From Parasedimentitalea denitrificans (GTDB lineage Bacteria > Pseudomonadota > Alphaproteobacteria > Rhodobacterales > Rhodobacteraceae): a stretch of 64,000 nt of DNA. Of this stretch, positions 56,306 to 64,000 are shown one piece after another. Location: NCBI RefSeq assembly GCF_011813015.1, contig NZ_QHLQ01000011.1, forward strand, positions 1 to 64,000. The letters run 5' to 3'. How positions within the stretch are numbered: the first letter of the stretch is position 1; each line of letters starts with the position of its first letter. Below the pieces are notes generated by a model. The model searched no databases and was not told where the DNA came from. It worked only from the letters and a program-made list of their open reading frames with translations. A program made the translations under genes and the position numbers.

Positions 56306-56530
56306 ATGACACGACTTGAATCCACAGCTCCGTTTGCAGATCTGAACACGTCGCTTGCGCAAATCATTTCGGACTTTGGCAAATGGCAGGTGCTGAGCGC
56401 CTTGTTGCGGCACCTGATGGTCCGCAAGAACCCGGTCACAATGCTGTCGCCGCCCATCTCGGATCACATGCGTAAAGATATCGGGATGCCGCCGAACGTT
56501 GAACGGCCGCGGTTGCCGCTGCATTTTTGA
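56306..56530 (+). CDS. Small DUF1127-like protein
   Basis: A 74-residue protein. The end SDHMRKDIGMPP matches the DUF1127 (YjiS-like) signature, LSDHxLRDIGL, and the central helix (FGKWQVLSALLRHLMVRKNP) has the usual W at its start. DUF1127 proteins are small, often stress-induced and sometimes RNA-binding, with little function assigned. It is followed by a terminator-like hairpin. Start not supported by a strong ribosome site. Confidence 0.65.
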   Translation: MTRLESTAPFADLNTSLAQIISDFGKWQVLSALLRHLMVRKNPVTMLSPPISDHMRKDIGMPPNVERPRLPLHF

Positions 56531-56566
56531 TCCTCATGGGCGCCTATTGGTGACCCTATGAACAGT

Positions 56567-56606
56567 CCTGCAATCAAGCTGTGTTTGGCCTGGTTGCAGG
56601 ATTTTT
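56567..56606 (+). terminator. Terminator after DUF1127-like gene
   Basis: CCTGCAA (56567-56573) pairs with TTGCAGG (56594-56600) around a loop of 20 bases, then ATTTTTTC. Stem of seven perfect pairs with a T-run, 36 bases beyond the stop codon. Confidence 0.65.
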
Positions 56607-56795
56607 TCATTCAGCCATTGGGCACTGCCATTCTGACCAGCATTGCGACCGTTTGGAATGAGTTTGCGCTGGGCCAGTCGAGGTGACGTGATCACACCGA
56701 CTGTAGTATTTTCTGTTGTATAATCAGATGAAGTGCTACCGATCTGTGAGTTTAACGACTGGGCCGGACTGGCCTGGCCCAAAGCGAGGCTGAGT

Positions 56796-57644
56796 ATGCG
56801 GCTGATTCTTCTGACTTTTGTGGTCATGCTGGCCTTTGCTGGGAATTCAATTCTAAATCGTTTGGCCGTTGGCGCGGGGGACATCGACGCGATGTCCTTT
56901 GCCCAGATCCGGTTGGCCGCAGGGGTGGTGATGTTGCTGGTGTTGTGTCGCCAGCGTCAGCAGAGCCTATCGCAGCCGTTACGTATGAGCCTGTTGGGCG
57001 GCGGTTCACTAGCGTTATATATGATCGGGTTTTCGCTGGCCTATCGTAGTCTGGATGCAGGGCTTGGCGCATTGATCCTGTTTGGGATTGTGCAGATCAC
57101 AATGTTCGGCTGGGGTGCGCTGCGCGGATCAGTGGTGGCGCCGGGGCAGATTTTGGGTGCGCTGATGGCCTTTGGTGGTCTGGCCTATGTGTTGTGGCCG
57201 TCAGGAACCGTTCAGGTGTCACTCATCGGAGCGGCCTTTATGGCCGCGGCTGGCTTAGGCTGGGCGATCTACAGTTTGTTGGGGCGACAGGTGCAATCGC
57301 CGCTGGCAGCGACAACAGTGAATTTTATCTGGGCCACAGTGATGGTGCTGCCGCTGACAGTGTGGTTGGCAGACCCGGCCGCGATATCTGTTGTTGGGGC
57401 AGGGCTGGCGATTGTGTCCGGAGCGGTGACCTCGGGGCTGGGGTATGCGCTGTGGTACCAAGTGTTGCCGCGGCTGCAACCCGCTGTGGCAGCCACAGTT
57501 CAGTTGAGCGTGCCGGTGATTGCGATGCTGATCGGTGTGGTCGGGCTAGGAGAGGTCTTGTCGCTGCAGCGGTTCATCGGGACGATGGCTGTGTTAGGCG
57601 GGATCGCGCTGGTGATCACCCTGGCACCCCGAGCGGTTAAGTGA
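56796..57644 (+). CDS. DMT-family (EamA) membrane transporter
   Basis: A 282-residue inner-membrane protein with about ten hydrophobic segments arranged as two EamA repeats (the second starts near VSLIGAAFMAAAGLGWAIYSLLG). Early FAGNSILNRLAVGAGDIDAM and the GLGYALWYQVLPRLQPAVAA-type ninth helix are typical of drug/metabolite exporters. The ATG at 56796, with GAGG six bases upstream, is chosen; the longer frame from 56733 adds a polar leader. Substrate unknown. It is followed by the lipase on the same strand. Confidence 0.88.
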   Translation: MRLILLTFVVMLAFAGNSILNRLAVGAGDIDAMSFAQIRLAAGVVMLLVLCRQRQQSLSQPLRMSLLGGGSLALYMIGFSLAYRSLDAGLGALILFGIVQITMFGWGALRGSVVAPGQILGALMAFGGLAYVLWPSGTVQVSLIGAAFMAAAGLGWAIYSLLGRQVQSPLAATTVNFIWATVMVLPLTVWLADPAAISVVGAGLAIVSGAVTSGLGYALWYQVLPRLQPAVAATVQLSVPVIAMLIGVVGLGEVLSLQRFIGTMAVLGGIALVITLAPRAVK

Positions 57645-57685
57645 GCAGGGTGTAACCACGCCCTGTTTATGCTTATCTGCAAGCT

Positions 57686-58486
57686 ATGAGAGATTTCAAA
57701 TCAAGCCTATTGGCCATATCGCTGCTTATATTGCCTTTGTCACAGGCCCGTGCGGACACCGGAGAATGTGTGATCCTGTTGCATGGTCTGGCCCGCACCG
57801 AAGCTTCGTTCGCGGTGATGGAACAGGTCCTAAAGGCGCGAGATTACAAAGTGATCCGCCCCGGTTATCCATCAACCGATCAGCCAATCCCTGTGCTGGC
57901 AGATCAAACGATACCGGCTGCTATTGCCGACTGTGGCGATAGAAAGCTGAATTTTGTGACCCATTCGATGGGGGGGATTTTGCTGCGTTACTGGCTGCAG
58001 GACAATCGTCCTGCGCAGTTGGGGAATACAGTGATGCTTGGCCCGCCCAATCACGGCAGCGAAGTGGTGGATGAGCTGGGCGACTGGGAGGTCTTTGGTT
58101 TGCTCAATGGCCCCGCAGGCTTGCAGCTGGGTACGGGCCCGGACAGTGTGCCAAACCAGCTGCCACCAGTGAATTTCCCCTTGGGTGTGATTGCTGGCAA
58201 TAAATCGATTAGCCCGGTTTTTTCCAAACTGATCGAAGGCCCTGACGATGGTAAGGTCTCGGTCGAGTCGACCAAAGTTGAGGGAATGTCAGGGCACCTA
58301 GTTCTGCCGGTTACCCACACGTTTATGATGAATAATCCTCGGGTGATTGCGCAGAGCCTGCATTACATCGAATTTGGCCGCTTTAACGAGACGATGAGTT
58401 GGATGGATACGGTGTCTGGCGCTATCCAAGAGATTTGCGAGGGAAAGTTCTGCGGCGATTCACCTGACGCGGAAGAGACGCAATAG
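57686..58486 (+). CDS. Exported lipase/esterase (alpha/beta hydrolase)
   Basis: A 266-residue exported alpha/beta hydrolase. After the signal peptide (cleavage near ARA-DT) comes VILLHGLARTEASF (oxyanion-hole HG), then the nucleophile in VTHSMGGILLRYWL (T-H-S-M-G-G) and GPPNHGSEVVDELGDW, as in PGAP1-like/triacylglycerol lipases. An Asp and the closing His (VTHTFMMNN) are plausible triad members. Two Cys in the C-terminal tail (EICEGKFCG) may form a disulfide. It shares direction with the transporter but no clear function. Confidence 0.85.
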   Translation: MRDFKSSLLAISLLILPLSQARADTGECVILLHGLARTEASFAVMEQVLKARDYKVIRPGYPSTDQPIPVLADQTIPAAIADCGDRKLNFVTHSMGGILLRYWLQDNRPAQLGNTVMLGPPNHGSEVVDELGDWEVFGLLNGPAGLQLGTGPDSVPNQLPPVNFPLGVIAGNKSISPVFSKLIEGPDDGKVSVESTKVEGMSGHLVLPVTHTFMMNNPRVIAQSLHYIEFGRFNETMSWMDTVSGAIQEICEGKFCGDSPDAEETQ

Positions 58487-58525
58487 GCTGATCTGAATTG
58501 GTGTCGGCAGAGAGCATATGGCAGA

Positions 58526-58550
58526 CGCCTGGCCTATCGGCCAGGCGCTT
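58526..58550. terminator. Hairpin between convergent genes
   Basis: CGCCTGGCC (58526-58534) and GGCCAGGCG (58539-58547) form a nine-base-pair perfect stem with a TATC loop, between the lipase (+) and purK (-). A short T-rich tail (CTTTAT) follows on the + strand. It probably ends the lipase transcript. Confidence 0.7.
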
Positions 58551-58558
58551 TATCTAAT

Positions 58559-59635
58559 TTAGGACTTGGCCCGAACAACCCGGTTCACATGGCCCATCTT
58601 ACGGCCCGGCTTGGTTTCCGCCTTGCCATATAGGTGAATGGCACAATCGGATTCTTTCGCCAGCTCAGGCACCCGATCCATGTCGTCGCCGATCAAATTC
58701 TCCATCACCACATCGCTGTGACGCTGGCCATCACCCAGCGGCCAACCGACGACTGCGCGGATGTGCTGTTCAAACTGATCGACCGTGCAGCCGTTCTGGG
58801 TCCAGTGGCCGGAATTGTGAACGCGCGGCGCGATTTCATTCACCACTAACCCCTGAGGCGTGACAAACAGCTCAACCCCCATGACACCGACATAATCCAG
58901 TTTGTTCAGGATATTGGCCGCCAATAGAACGGCATCCATTCGCTGCCCGGCAGACAGTTTTGCGGGCACAGTTGTGGTGTCCAGAATACCATCCGTATGC
59001 ACGTTTTCACCGGGATCATAGCAAGACACATCGCCATTCACGCCGCGCGCCGCAATGACTGACACCTCGTGGCTGAACGTGATGAAGCCTTCGAGCAGGG
59101 CAGGGGCACCGGCCATATCCGCCAGTGCCTGTGGTGCGTCCTCTAGCGTCTTGATCCGCGCCTGTCCCTTGCCGTCATAGCCAAAGCGGCGGGTCTTCAG
59201 GATCGCTGGAGCGCCAATGTCAGCAAGGGCTGCATCCAGACTGGCCTGATCAGTGATATCGGCAAAGGGGGCCGTGGTCAGCCCCAGACCTTGCAGGAAG
59301 TTCTTCTCGGTTAGACGGTCCTGACTGACACGCAAGGCCTCGCGCCCCGGGCGGATTGGGCGGTGGCTTTCCAAGATATCCAACGCTGCCGTGGGGATGT
59401 TCTCGAATTCATAGGTGATCACATCGACCGAGGCGGCAAACGCTGTGAGAGCGTCGGTATCGTCATAGCCAGCGGTGGTAACACGATCAGCAACTTGACC
59501 AGCTGGCGGGTTGGCTCCGGGCTCGTAGATATGTGTAACAAAGCCAAGGCGCGACGCCGCGACCGACAGCATGCGGCCCAGCTGACCACCGCCAAGAATA
59601 CCAATGGTGGCGCCGGGTTTCAGGGCCTCAGTCAT
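58559..59635 (-). CDS. purK: 5-(carboxyamino)imidazole ribonucleotide synthase
   Basis: A 358-residue ATP-grasp enzyme that makes N5-CAIR from AIR, ATP and bicarbonate in purine synthesis. The opening [22 protein letters not shown], the ATP-grasp loop [33 protein letters not shown], and [15 protein letters not shown] are all normal. Its start codon overlaps the purE stop by eight bases, so purE and purK are translationally coupled. Confidence 0.95.
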   Translation of the reverse strand: MTEALKPGATIGILGGGQLGRMLSVAASRLGFVTHIYEPGANPPAGQVADRVTTAGYDDTDALTAFAASVDVITYEFENIPTAALDILESHRPIRPGREALRVSQDRLTEKNFLQGLGLTTAPFADITDQASLDAALADIGAPAILKTRRFGYDGKGQARIKTLEDAPQALADMAGAPALLEGFITFSHEVSVIAARGVNGDVSCYDPGENVHTDGILDTTTVPAKLSAGQRMDAVLLAANILNKLDYVGVMGVELFVTPQGLVVNEIAPRVHNSGHWTQNGCTVDQFEQHIRAVVGWPLGDGQRHSDVVMENLIGDDMDRVPELAKESDCAIHLYGKAETKPGRKMGHVNRVVRAKS

Positions 59636-60116
59636 CTACTGGCTCCTCGGGGATCGAGGCTGACAGAGCTTCGCGCCAAGCATCCAACCGTTCGGCCAAG
59701 TCGGGATCCTGCAGAGCCAAGATACCAGCCGCCATCAAGCCGCCGTTGGCAGCTCCTGCAGCGCCAATTGCCATGGTTGCAACAGGGAAGCCCTTGGGCA
59801 TTTGTACGATGGAATACAGCGAGTCGACGCCGGATAGGGCGCGGGTTTGGACCGGAATACCGACCACGGGAACTCGGGTTTTAGAAGCCACCATACCGGG
59901 CAGATGGGCGGCGCCACCGGCTCCTGCGATAATCACCTGCAAACCACGGTCAGCTGCAGATTTTCCGTAAGTCCACAGACGATCCGGCGTGCGGTGGGCC
60001 GAGACGATCTTGGCCTCGTACTCAACGCCTAGCTCGTCAAGAATATTGGCGGCTTCTTTCATGGTTGGCCAATCCGATTGGCTGCCCATGATGATACCCA
60101 CTTTGATGTCGGTCAT
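59628..60116 (-). CDS. purE: N5-CAIR mutase (PurE)
   Basis: A 162-residue class-I PurE that converts N5-CAIR to [33 protein letters not shown] and [24 protein letters not shown] are the conserved blocks. The ATG at 60116 is used; the frame continues to 60185 but those residues are not conserved. With purK it forms the second AIR-to-CAIR branch. It is divergent from the small exported protein at 60431 across about 315 bases. Confidence 0.96.
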   Translation of the reverse strand: MTDIKVGIIMGSQSDWPTMKEAANILDELGVEYEAKIVSAHRTPDRLWTYGKSAADRGLQVIIAGAGGAAHLPGMVASKTRVPVVGIPVQTRALSGVDSLYSIVQMPKGFPVATMAIGAAGAANGGLMAAGILALQDPDLAERLDAWREALSASIPEEPVDD

Positions 60117-60430
60117 TTGTGCCCTGTCCCTTGTTTTACTGCGGTACGCGGGATGCCACCGCCGGGGTGAAAGAGAAGCGGGCACTATAGGGAAAACACC
60201 GGCCTACGCAATGCGGCAATGGGGCTTGTTTGCATGCTGGCAACCTCAGCTTGAAGAGCCGTAACCCAGTCTGACAGCCGAAGTTTGCAATTAGGAATAA
60301 TAGCTTGCCGCGAAAGTCCGAAAAACCTTGATTAAGGACAAATTGACGATCTAGATAGAGCTCTAGCTTTGTGGGTGGTTCATTGAAGGACGTTGCCCGT
60401 ATTATATTGTCTTTACTAGGAATGTCTCAC

Positions 60431-60685
60431 ATGAGCCTACCCAGGTTTTTAACGGCAGCGGCTGTTGCCACCAGCCTAACAATGGCCAGTGTTGCGCCTG
60501 CTTCTGCAGGAATGGTGCCAGCGCCGACATCAAGCAGCAGCAACAATGCTGAAAAAGCGCTGATCTCTTTCGCGCTTATTGGCCTGATTGCATGGATTAC
60601 AAAGGACTCCAAAAAGTCATCCGGCGCGAAGGTCACTCGTGATGGCGGCAATACAACCGGCAGCTTCACGTTGCTCAAGTTCTGA
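60431..60685 (+). CDS. Small exported protein, possibly membrane-anchored
   Basis: An 84-residue protein. MSLPRFLTAAAVATSLTMAS to APASAGMVPAP is a signal peptide followed by a short Ser/Asn-rich linker, then a hydrophobic stretch ALISFALIGLIAWITKD that could be a membrane anchor, and a polar end. AGGA lies about nine bases upstream of the ATG at 60431; an ATG at 60422 is an alternative. No family is recognisable. It is convergent with the sterol-desaturase gene. Confidence 0.5.
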   Translation: MSLPRFLTAAAVATSLTMASVAPASAGMVPAPTSSSSNNAEKALISFALIGLIAWITKDSKKSSGAKVTRDGGNTTGSFTLLKF

Positions 60686-60697
60686 TCGCAACCAAGA

Positions 60698-61630
60698 CTA
60701 CTCTGGGGAAGACCCGGCTTTTCCCGAGTGACGAATGTTGCTTCGGATCGGATGTAGAAGGGTGTCCACCAAACGGTGGTCGCCCATTTTTTGTGTTTCC
60801 GCTTCGCCCAGACCAAATGTTAGATTCTCTTTCTGCCGGATCAAAAACAGCGTGCCGAACAGCCAGTCCCACAGGGCCAGGGTTTGACCATAGTTCTTGT
60901 TGAAATGCTCGGGCCGGTCACTGTGGTGAATTTGGTGCTGTGCCGGTGAGATGAACACGTGTTCCAGTACCGGGCCAAAGCTGACCCAGATATGAGAGTG
61001 GTGAAAGTTTGCCATCGCCGCATTGGCTAGGATAATAAACGCATTCACTCCGGCTATTTCGGCAATCGCAATATCTGATGTCAGTGGGCCAATCAGTAAG
61101 CCCTGAACGGCTCCGACCAGAACCGAATGGAGGGGCACAATGATGAAAAAGCCAAGCGGATGCTGCCTGTAGGCTGTGAAAGGCGTCATTACCTGAGCGC
61201 TATGGTGAACCGCATGTAGCGACCAAAGAACGCGCTGATTGTGGTGGATTCTATGAATCCAGTATGTCGCGCAATCAGAGGTGGCCCAAAGGATCAGGGC
61301 CAATACAATAGGGCTGACAGAGCGAGAACTTAGCAATCCATCGGAAAAAATCTGAGAGGTTTCGTAGGCTGTGATGGTAAGCAGTGAGATCCGGCCAAGG
61401 AGCCCGCTGAAAGCGGCCAATCGGCCGACAGCAAAGAGCTTTAGGTCGAGCCAGTGTGATTTGTGGGTATAGATAGCCTTTGGAAACAGCCATTTCCAGA
61501 ATCCACCCGTCTGCCTTCGAAATAGGTAGACTATCCATGCTATCAGTACTGATATGACCAGGAATTCAGGTGCCACAATGACGGATGCGCCAAAGAAACT
61601 GGTGTAGAGGTCTGAAAGAAACTCACGCAT
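60698..61630 (-). CDS. Sterol desaturase/fatty-acid hydroxylase family protein
   Basis: A 310-residue membrane di-iron hydroxylase. Three or four hydrophobic helices occur in the first 230 residues. The histidine boxes are HRIHHNQ, SLHAVHHS and HQIHHSDRPEHFNKNYG, the order and spacing of the C-5 sterol desaturase/FAH family. Related bacterial enzymes hydroxylate carotenoids, lipids or hopanoids; substrate not known here. It is convergent with the small exported protein and its start is near 61630, ahead of the YdcH gene on the same strand. Confidence 0.88.
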   Translation of the reverse strand: MREFLSDLYTSFFGASVIVAPEFLVISVLIAWIVYLFRRQTGGFWKWLFPKAIYTHKSHWLDLKLFAVGRLAAFSGLLGRISLLTITAYETSQIFSDGLLSSRSVSPIVLALILWATSDCATYWIHRIHHNQRVLWSLHAVHHSAQVMTPFTAYRQHPLGFFIIVPLHSVLVGAVQGLLIGPLTSDIAIAEIAGVNAFIILANAAMANFHHSHIWVSFGPVLEHVFISPAQHQIHHSDRPEHFNKNYGQTLALWDWLFGTLFLIRQKENLTFGLGEAETQKMGDHRLVDTLLHPIRSNIRHSGKAGSSPE

Positions 61631-61715
61631 AAGATGCCGTTCTGGAAATGGGACCAGTATCCACTAGTGCAGTTTCGGATGTAGGTGAATCGATTTGTCT
61701 GACTTTGTCCGCGAC

Positions 61716-61940
61716 TTACGCAATAATATCCGGCAGCAGGCGGTCTTCGATCTGGGCGATAATATCCTTTAGCCACAGCTTTTGCTTTTTCAGGCGGCGG
61801 ATGGTCAGCTGATCGCTGGTGCCTTTGTCCTGCATGGCGTGAATGGCCTCGTCCAGATCGCGATGCTGGCGGCGGAACACTTCGAGTTCGACCTTCAGCA
61901 CGTCGTCGGTTTTCATGGAGATATCGGTCGGGGCGTTCAT
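61716..61940 (-). CDS. YdcH-family (DUF465) protein
   Basis: A 74-residue helical hairpin protein. The family signature is DEAIHAMQ followed by LTIRRLKKQKLWLKDIIAQI, that is the R-R-L-K-K-x-K-L-x-L-K-D block. YdcH-like proteins are abundant in alphaproteobacteria without a known role. It lies upstream of the desaturase on the same strand. Confidence 0.85.
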   Translation of the reverse strand: MNAPTDISMKTDDVLKVELEVFRRQHRDLDEAIHAMQDKGTSDQLTIRRLKKQKLWLKDIIAQIEDRLLPDIIA

Positions 61941-62117
61941 TTGAGACTCAGAAATGTAAGAAAATACGTCGGCGCAGGATACGCGTTTACATTCTTTTCG
62001 CCTAGTCCTTGTAGGTCTTGCTCTTGTTAAAATGCCAGTTTCTTCCCATATTCACTGCGCAGGCTGCCACTTTGGGGTCTGCTCTTACCGTCGCTTACGC
62101 TTTGAAGGACGAAATAC

Positions 62118-62534
62118 GTGTCAAAACTCACTCTGGGCTCTTACCCACATATGTTGGGGTTCGAGCAGTTGGAACGCCTGCTAGAGCGCTCGGCTAAGTC
62201 GGGCAACGAAGGTTATCCGCCATATAATATCGAGCAAACCTCGGATTTTTCCTATCGCATTACCCTAGCTGTGGCCGGGTTTGCCGAGGAAGATCTTGCT
62301 ATAACCATCGAAGACCGCCAACTGGTGATCCGCGGACGCCAGGGTGAAGACAGCGATGGACGGGTGTTCCTTCACCGGGGAATCGCTGCACGTCAATTCC
62401 AGCGAATGTTTGTGCTGGCGGATGGTGTCGAAGTCGGTGAGGCCATTATGGAAAACGGCCTTTTGCATGTGGACCTGACCCGTTCGCGTCCCGAAACTGT
62501 GGTGCAGACCATCAATATCAGAAAGAGCGAATGA
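62118..62534 (+). CDS. Small heat-shock protein (Hsp20/IbpA family)
   Basis: A 138-residue alpha-crystallin-domain holdase. YPPYNIEQTSDFSYRITLAVAG, EEDLAITIEDRQLVIRGRQGE and RGIAARQFQRMFVLADGVEV are typical for IbpA-type proteins of alphaproteobacteria, including the (A/G)xLxV-like end. The start is GTG at 62118; no in-frame ATG lies close. It overlaps the DUF1150 gene (ATGA), so both are co-translated. Expected to be induced by heat, but no ROSE-type thermometer was identified. Confidence 0.92.
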   Translation: MSKLTLGSYPHMLGFEQLERLLERSAKSGNEGYPPYNIEQTSDFSYRITLAVAGFAEEDLAITIEDRQLVIRGRQGEDSDGRVFLHRGIAARQFQRMFVLADGVEVGEAIMENGLLHVDLTRSRPETVVQTINIRKSE

Positions 62535-62758
62535 TGCGGGAAGCAATTGAACACAGCAGCCCAGAACTGCGCGCGGCCTATGTGAAGACCGTGGATGTCG
62601 AAAACCTGCCTGAGGAAGTGCAGAAGGGGGCCAAGGGGCGAACCCATCTGTACGCATTGCACGACGCCGAGGGAGAGCAGCTGGCTTTGGTTGCAGACCG
62701 CCGTATGGCCTTTGTGCTGGCCCGTCAAAATGATTATGTGCCTGTGCCTGTCCACTGA
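62531..62758 (+). CDS. DUF1150 family protein
   Basis: A 75-residue protein with the DUF1150 layout: HLYALHDAEGEQLALVADRR and MAFVLARQNDYVPVPVH, ending in the family's V-H. It is repeatedly found next to hsp20 genes in alphaproteobacteria, as here with a four-base overlap. Function unknown. Its last 25 bases overlap the 3' end of the convergent sulfotransferase gene. Confidence 0.88.
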   Translation: MMREAIEHSSPELRAAYVKTVDVENLPEEVQKGAKGRTHLYALHDAEGEQLALVADRRMAFVLARQNDYVPVPVH

Positions 62759-63405
62759 CCTTCGACTTCCGTGCTCTGGGCAATATCAGGACGCAGCGCG
62801 CGGCGATGCAATGCAAAATCACGGGCGTAGAACCTGCGGATAAGCCAAGTGGTCATCGCGGACGTAGGGATCTCAGCTTTACACCTTTCCGAAGTATTCC
62901 TTCGCGTATTTGGGTCGTAGACAAATGACTCGCCAAGAATATGCGACAGGCCGGTCATCGTGTGTTCCAAACCATTTTCCAGTGCAGTGATCTGCGCACC
63001 AGGCAGGATGAACTGGCCTTGGGGGCGGATGTGGTTATCCAGAACAAATCGATTTCTATAGTAGGCGCGAAACATGCGAGTGACCCAGGTGTTGAATTCG
63101 ATCTGAGGTCCTGATCCGTGTTCCATTCGCCAGCGATATTCGCTTTTTAGCCGGGACAAGGGATTCCGAAGAATAGTAAACACCGCATCGAAACTGTGTG
63201 GGTTGATCATTTGGGTCAGCAGGGAGGCGTGGAAATGCTGGAACGAGCATTTCATATGCCGCAGGATTGTGTCAGCCCGGCCTCCGCCATCCTGAAATGT
63301 CACCTTCCAGCCGTTTGACAGGAATATGTGATCAACCGTGGTTCCCGCAGATTTGGGGATATGAACGAAGAGAACGGCCTTACCGTTCTTTTTGTAAATT
63401 GGCAT
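62734..63405 (-). CDS. Sulfotransferase-family protein
   Basis: A 223-residue cytoplasmic sulfotransferase-like protein. The PAPS-binding P-loop is FVHIPKSAGTTV (about 14-25), followed by the family's AVFTILRNPLSRLKSEYRWR (3'-phosphate-binding Arg/Ser block). It is short, without a carbohydrate-binding domain. It probably sulfates a polysaccharide or lipid; the acceptor is unknown. The ATG at 63405 has AGAGGA six bases upstream; the longer frame to 63444 has none. It converges on and overlaps the end of the DUF1150 gene. Confidence 0.82.
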   Translation of the reverse strand: MPIYKKNGKAVLFVHIPKSAGTTVDHIFLSNGWKVTFQDGGGRADTILRHMKCSFQHFHASLLTQMINPHSFDAVFTILRNPLSRLKSEYRWRMEHGSGPQIEFNTWVTRMFRAYYRNRFVLDNHIRPQGQFILPGAQITALENGLEHTMTGLSHILGESFVYDPNTRRNTSERCKAEIPTSAMTTWLIRRFYARDFALHRRALRPDIAQSTEVEGQWTGTGT

Positions 63406-63601
63406 CAACAGTCCTCTACCAAACGTGAAGGGAACTGCCCTCAATGATAGTGTAATTTAGCCAATCAGCCAAGATTCCCCTTTGTCCTAGGAGTTAGAGT
63501 TAAATCTCCGCAAGATAAGACCAGTTTTCCGCGACCGTGTTTCGCGGGTAGTTAAGAGAAACTTTGATTGGTAACTGTGGGCGGCAACAAGGGGGTGGGA
63601 A

Positions 63602-64000
63602 ATGAGCAGATTTGATTTCGACTGGGTTGATGCATTCGCGGATAAGGCGTTTGGCGGCAATGGTTGTGCAGTGGTGCATGGCGGGGCTGGTCTGCCCGAG
63701 GCCGTTTGCACGGCTTATGTCCGCGAAACTTCACTGGTGGAGTGCACGTTTACTGGACCGTCAGATGTGGCAGACATTCGCGTGCGCTATTTTTTAGCCA
63801 GCCGCGAGATCCCGTTTGCGGGGCACCCGACGATTGCCACAGTTGCTGCGATGCGTGATCGTGGGTTGATCAGAGGCGATCATCTGGTTCTGGAAACCGG
63901 CGCAGGGTTGGTACAGATCAAGCTAGTGGGGGATCTGATTGAGATGACCCAAGTTGCGCCTGAATTCGGCCCCGATGCTGACCTGGCACTCGTTGCAGCG
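63602..64000 (+). CDS. PhzF-family isomerase/epimerase (partial)
   Basis: First 133 codons of a PhzF-family gene cut by the window edge. FDWVDAFADKAFGGNGCAVV, the catalytic-Glu block ETSLVECTFTG (E-T-S) and VRYFLASREIPFAGHPTIA (GHPT) are the family's N-terminal signatures. GGGTGGGAA precedes the ATG. PhzF-like enzymes are isomerases or epimerases of varied substrates; the name does not imply phenazine synthesis. The rest lies beyond the window. Confidence 0.92.
   Translation, partial: MSRFDFDWVDAFADKAFGGNGCAVVHGGAGLPEAVCTAYVRETSLVECTFTGPSDVADIRVRYFLASREIPFAGHPTIATVAAMRDRGLIRGDHLVLETGAGLVQIKLVGDLIEMTQVAPEFGPDADLALVAA

Overview
The window looks like chromosomal DNA from a marine Rhodobacteraceae (Roseobacter-group) alphaproteobacterium. 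The indicators are a five-gene F1 ATP synthase operon (atpHAGDC) without F0 genes, a CIRCE-preceded groSL, a VPLP-type C-terminal sorting signal, a Hint-domain protein, DUF1150, DUF2125 and DUF2161 proteins, and moderately high GC. No rRNA, phage, insertion sequence, integrase or CRISPR array was seen; one tRNA-Arg(UCU) is present. Identifications rest on reading motifs by eye, without database searches.

Layout. 1-2.5 kb is a decayed stretch: a frameshifted ferredoxin-NADP reductase gene and two broken nitroreductase genes in tandem. 2.7-6.0 kb is one large FIST-PAS-PAS-kinase-receiver hybrid sensor. 6.7-13 kb holds a GNAT enzyme, the tRNA, and a patch of secreted or poorly known proteins: a Thr-tailed small protein, an orphan secreted protein, a VPLP-CTERM protein, a zinc-ribbon protein, an exported JAMM-like DUF4329 protein, an LpxR-like outer-membrane protein and a Hint protein. 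13-21.6 kb is mostly core: rpsD, a PA14-like secreted protein, an Lrp regulator divergent from a class-V aminotransferase with a palindrome between them, and hisC-tyrA-extensin-like overlapping as an operon, then DUF2125 and ChaC.

21.6-30.3 kb has a MotA/ExbB-like channel paired with an 805-residue coiled-coil OmpA protein, an M23 peptidase coupled to clpA, a glyoxalase II and a methyltransferase. 30.7-36.1 kb is atpHAGDC followed by a small H-type lectin. 36-45.6 kb has a PAS histidine kinase, prs, a DsbA-like isomerase with an alpha/beta hydrolase, ribF-ycgN-threonine aldolase (overlapping), a secreted orphan, a MaoC hydratase and a NagD-like HAD phosphatase. 46-51 kb has a membrane GGDEF/EAL protein and two exported ankyrin proteins either side of a Mn-dependent pyrophosphatase. 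51-54 kb has a DUF2161 nuclease-fold protein and groSL. 54-64 kb has a PilZ protein, a GST, a degenerate Nudix protein, a DUF1127-like peptide, a DMT exporter, a lipase, purE-purK, a sterol-desaturase-family enzyme, a YdcH protein, hsp20-DUF1150, a sulfotransferase and the start of a PhzF-family gene.

The most interesting parts are the PMF-channel/coiled-coil pair, the exported JAMM-like protein, the FIST kinase, the lectin behind the ATP synthase operon, the ankyrin/pyrophosphatase block and the cluster of decaying redox genes at the left edge. No complete new defence or biosynthetic system can be demonstrated from this sequence alone.
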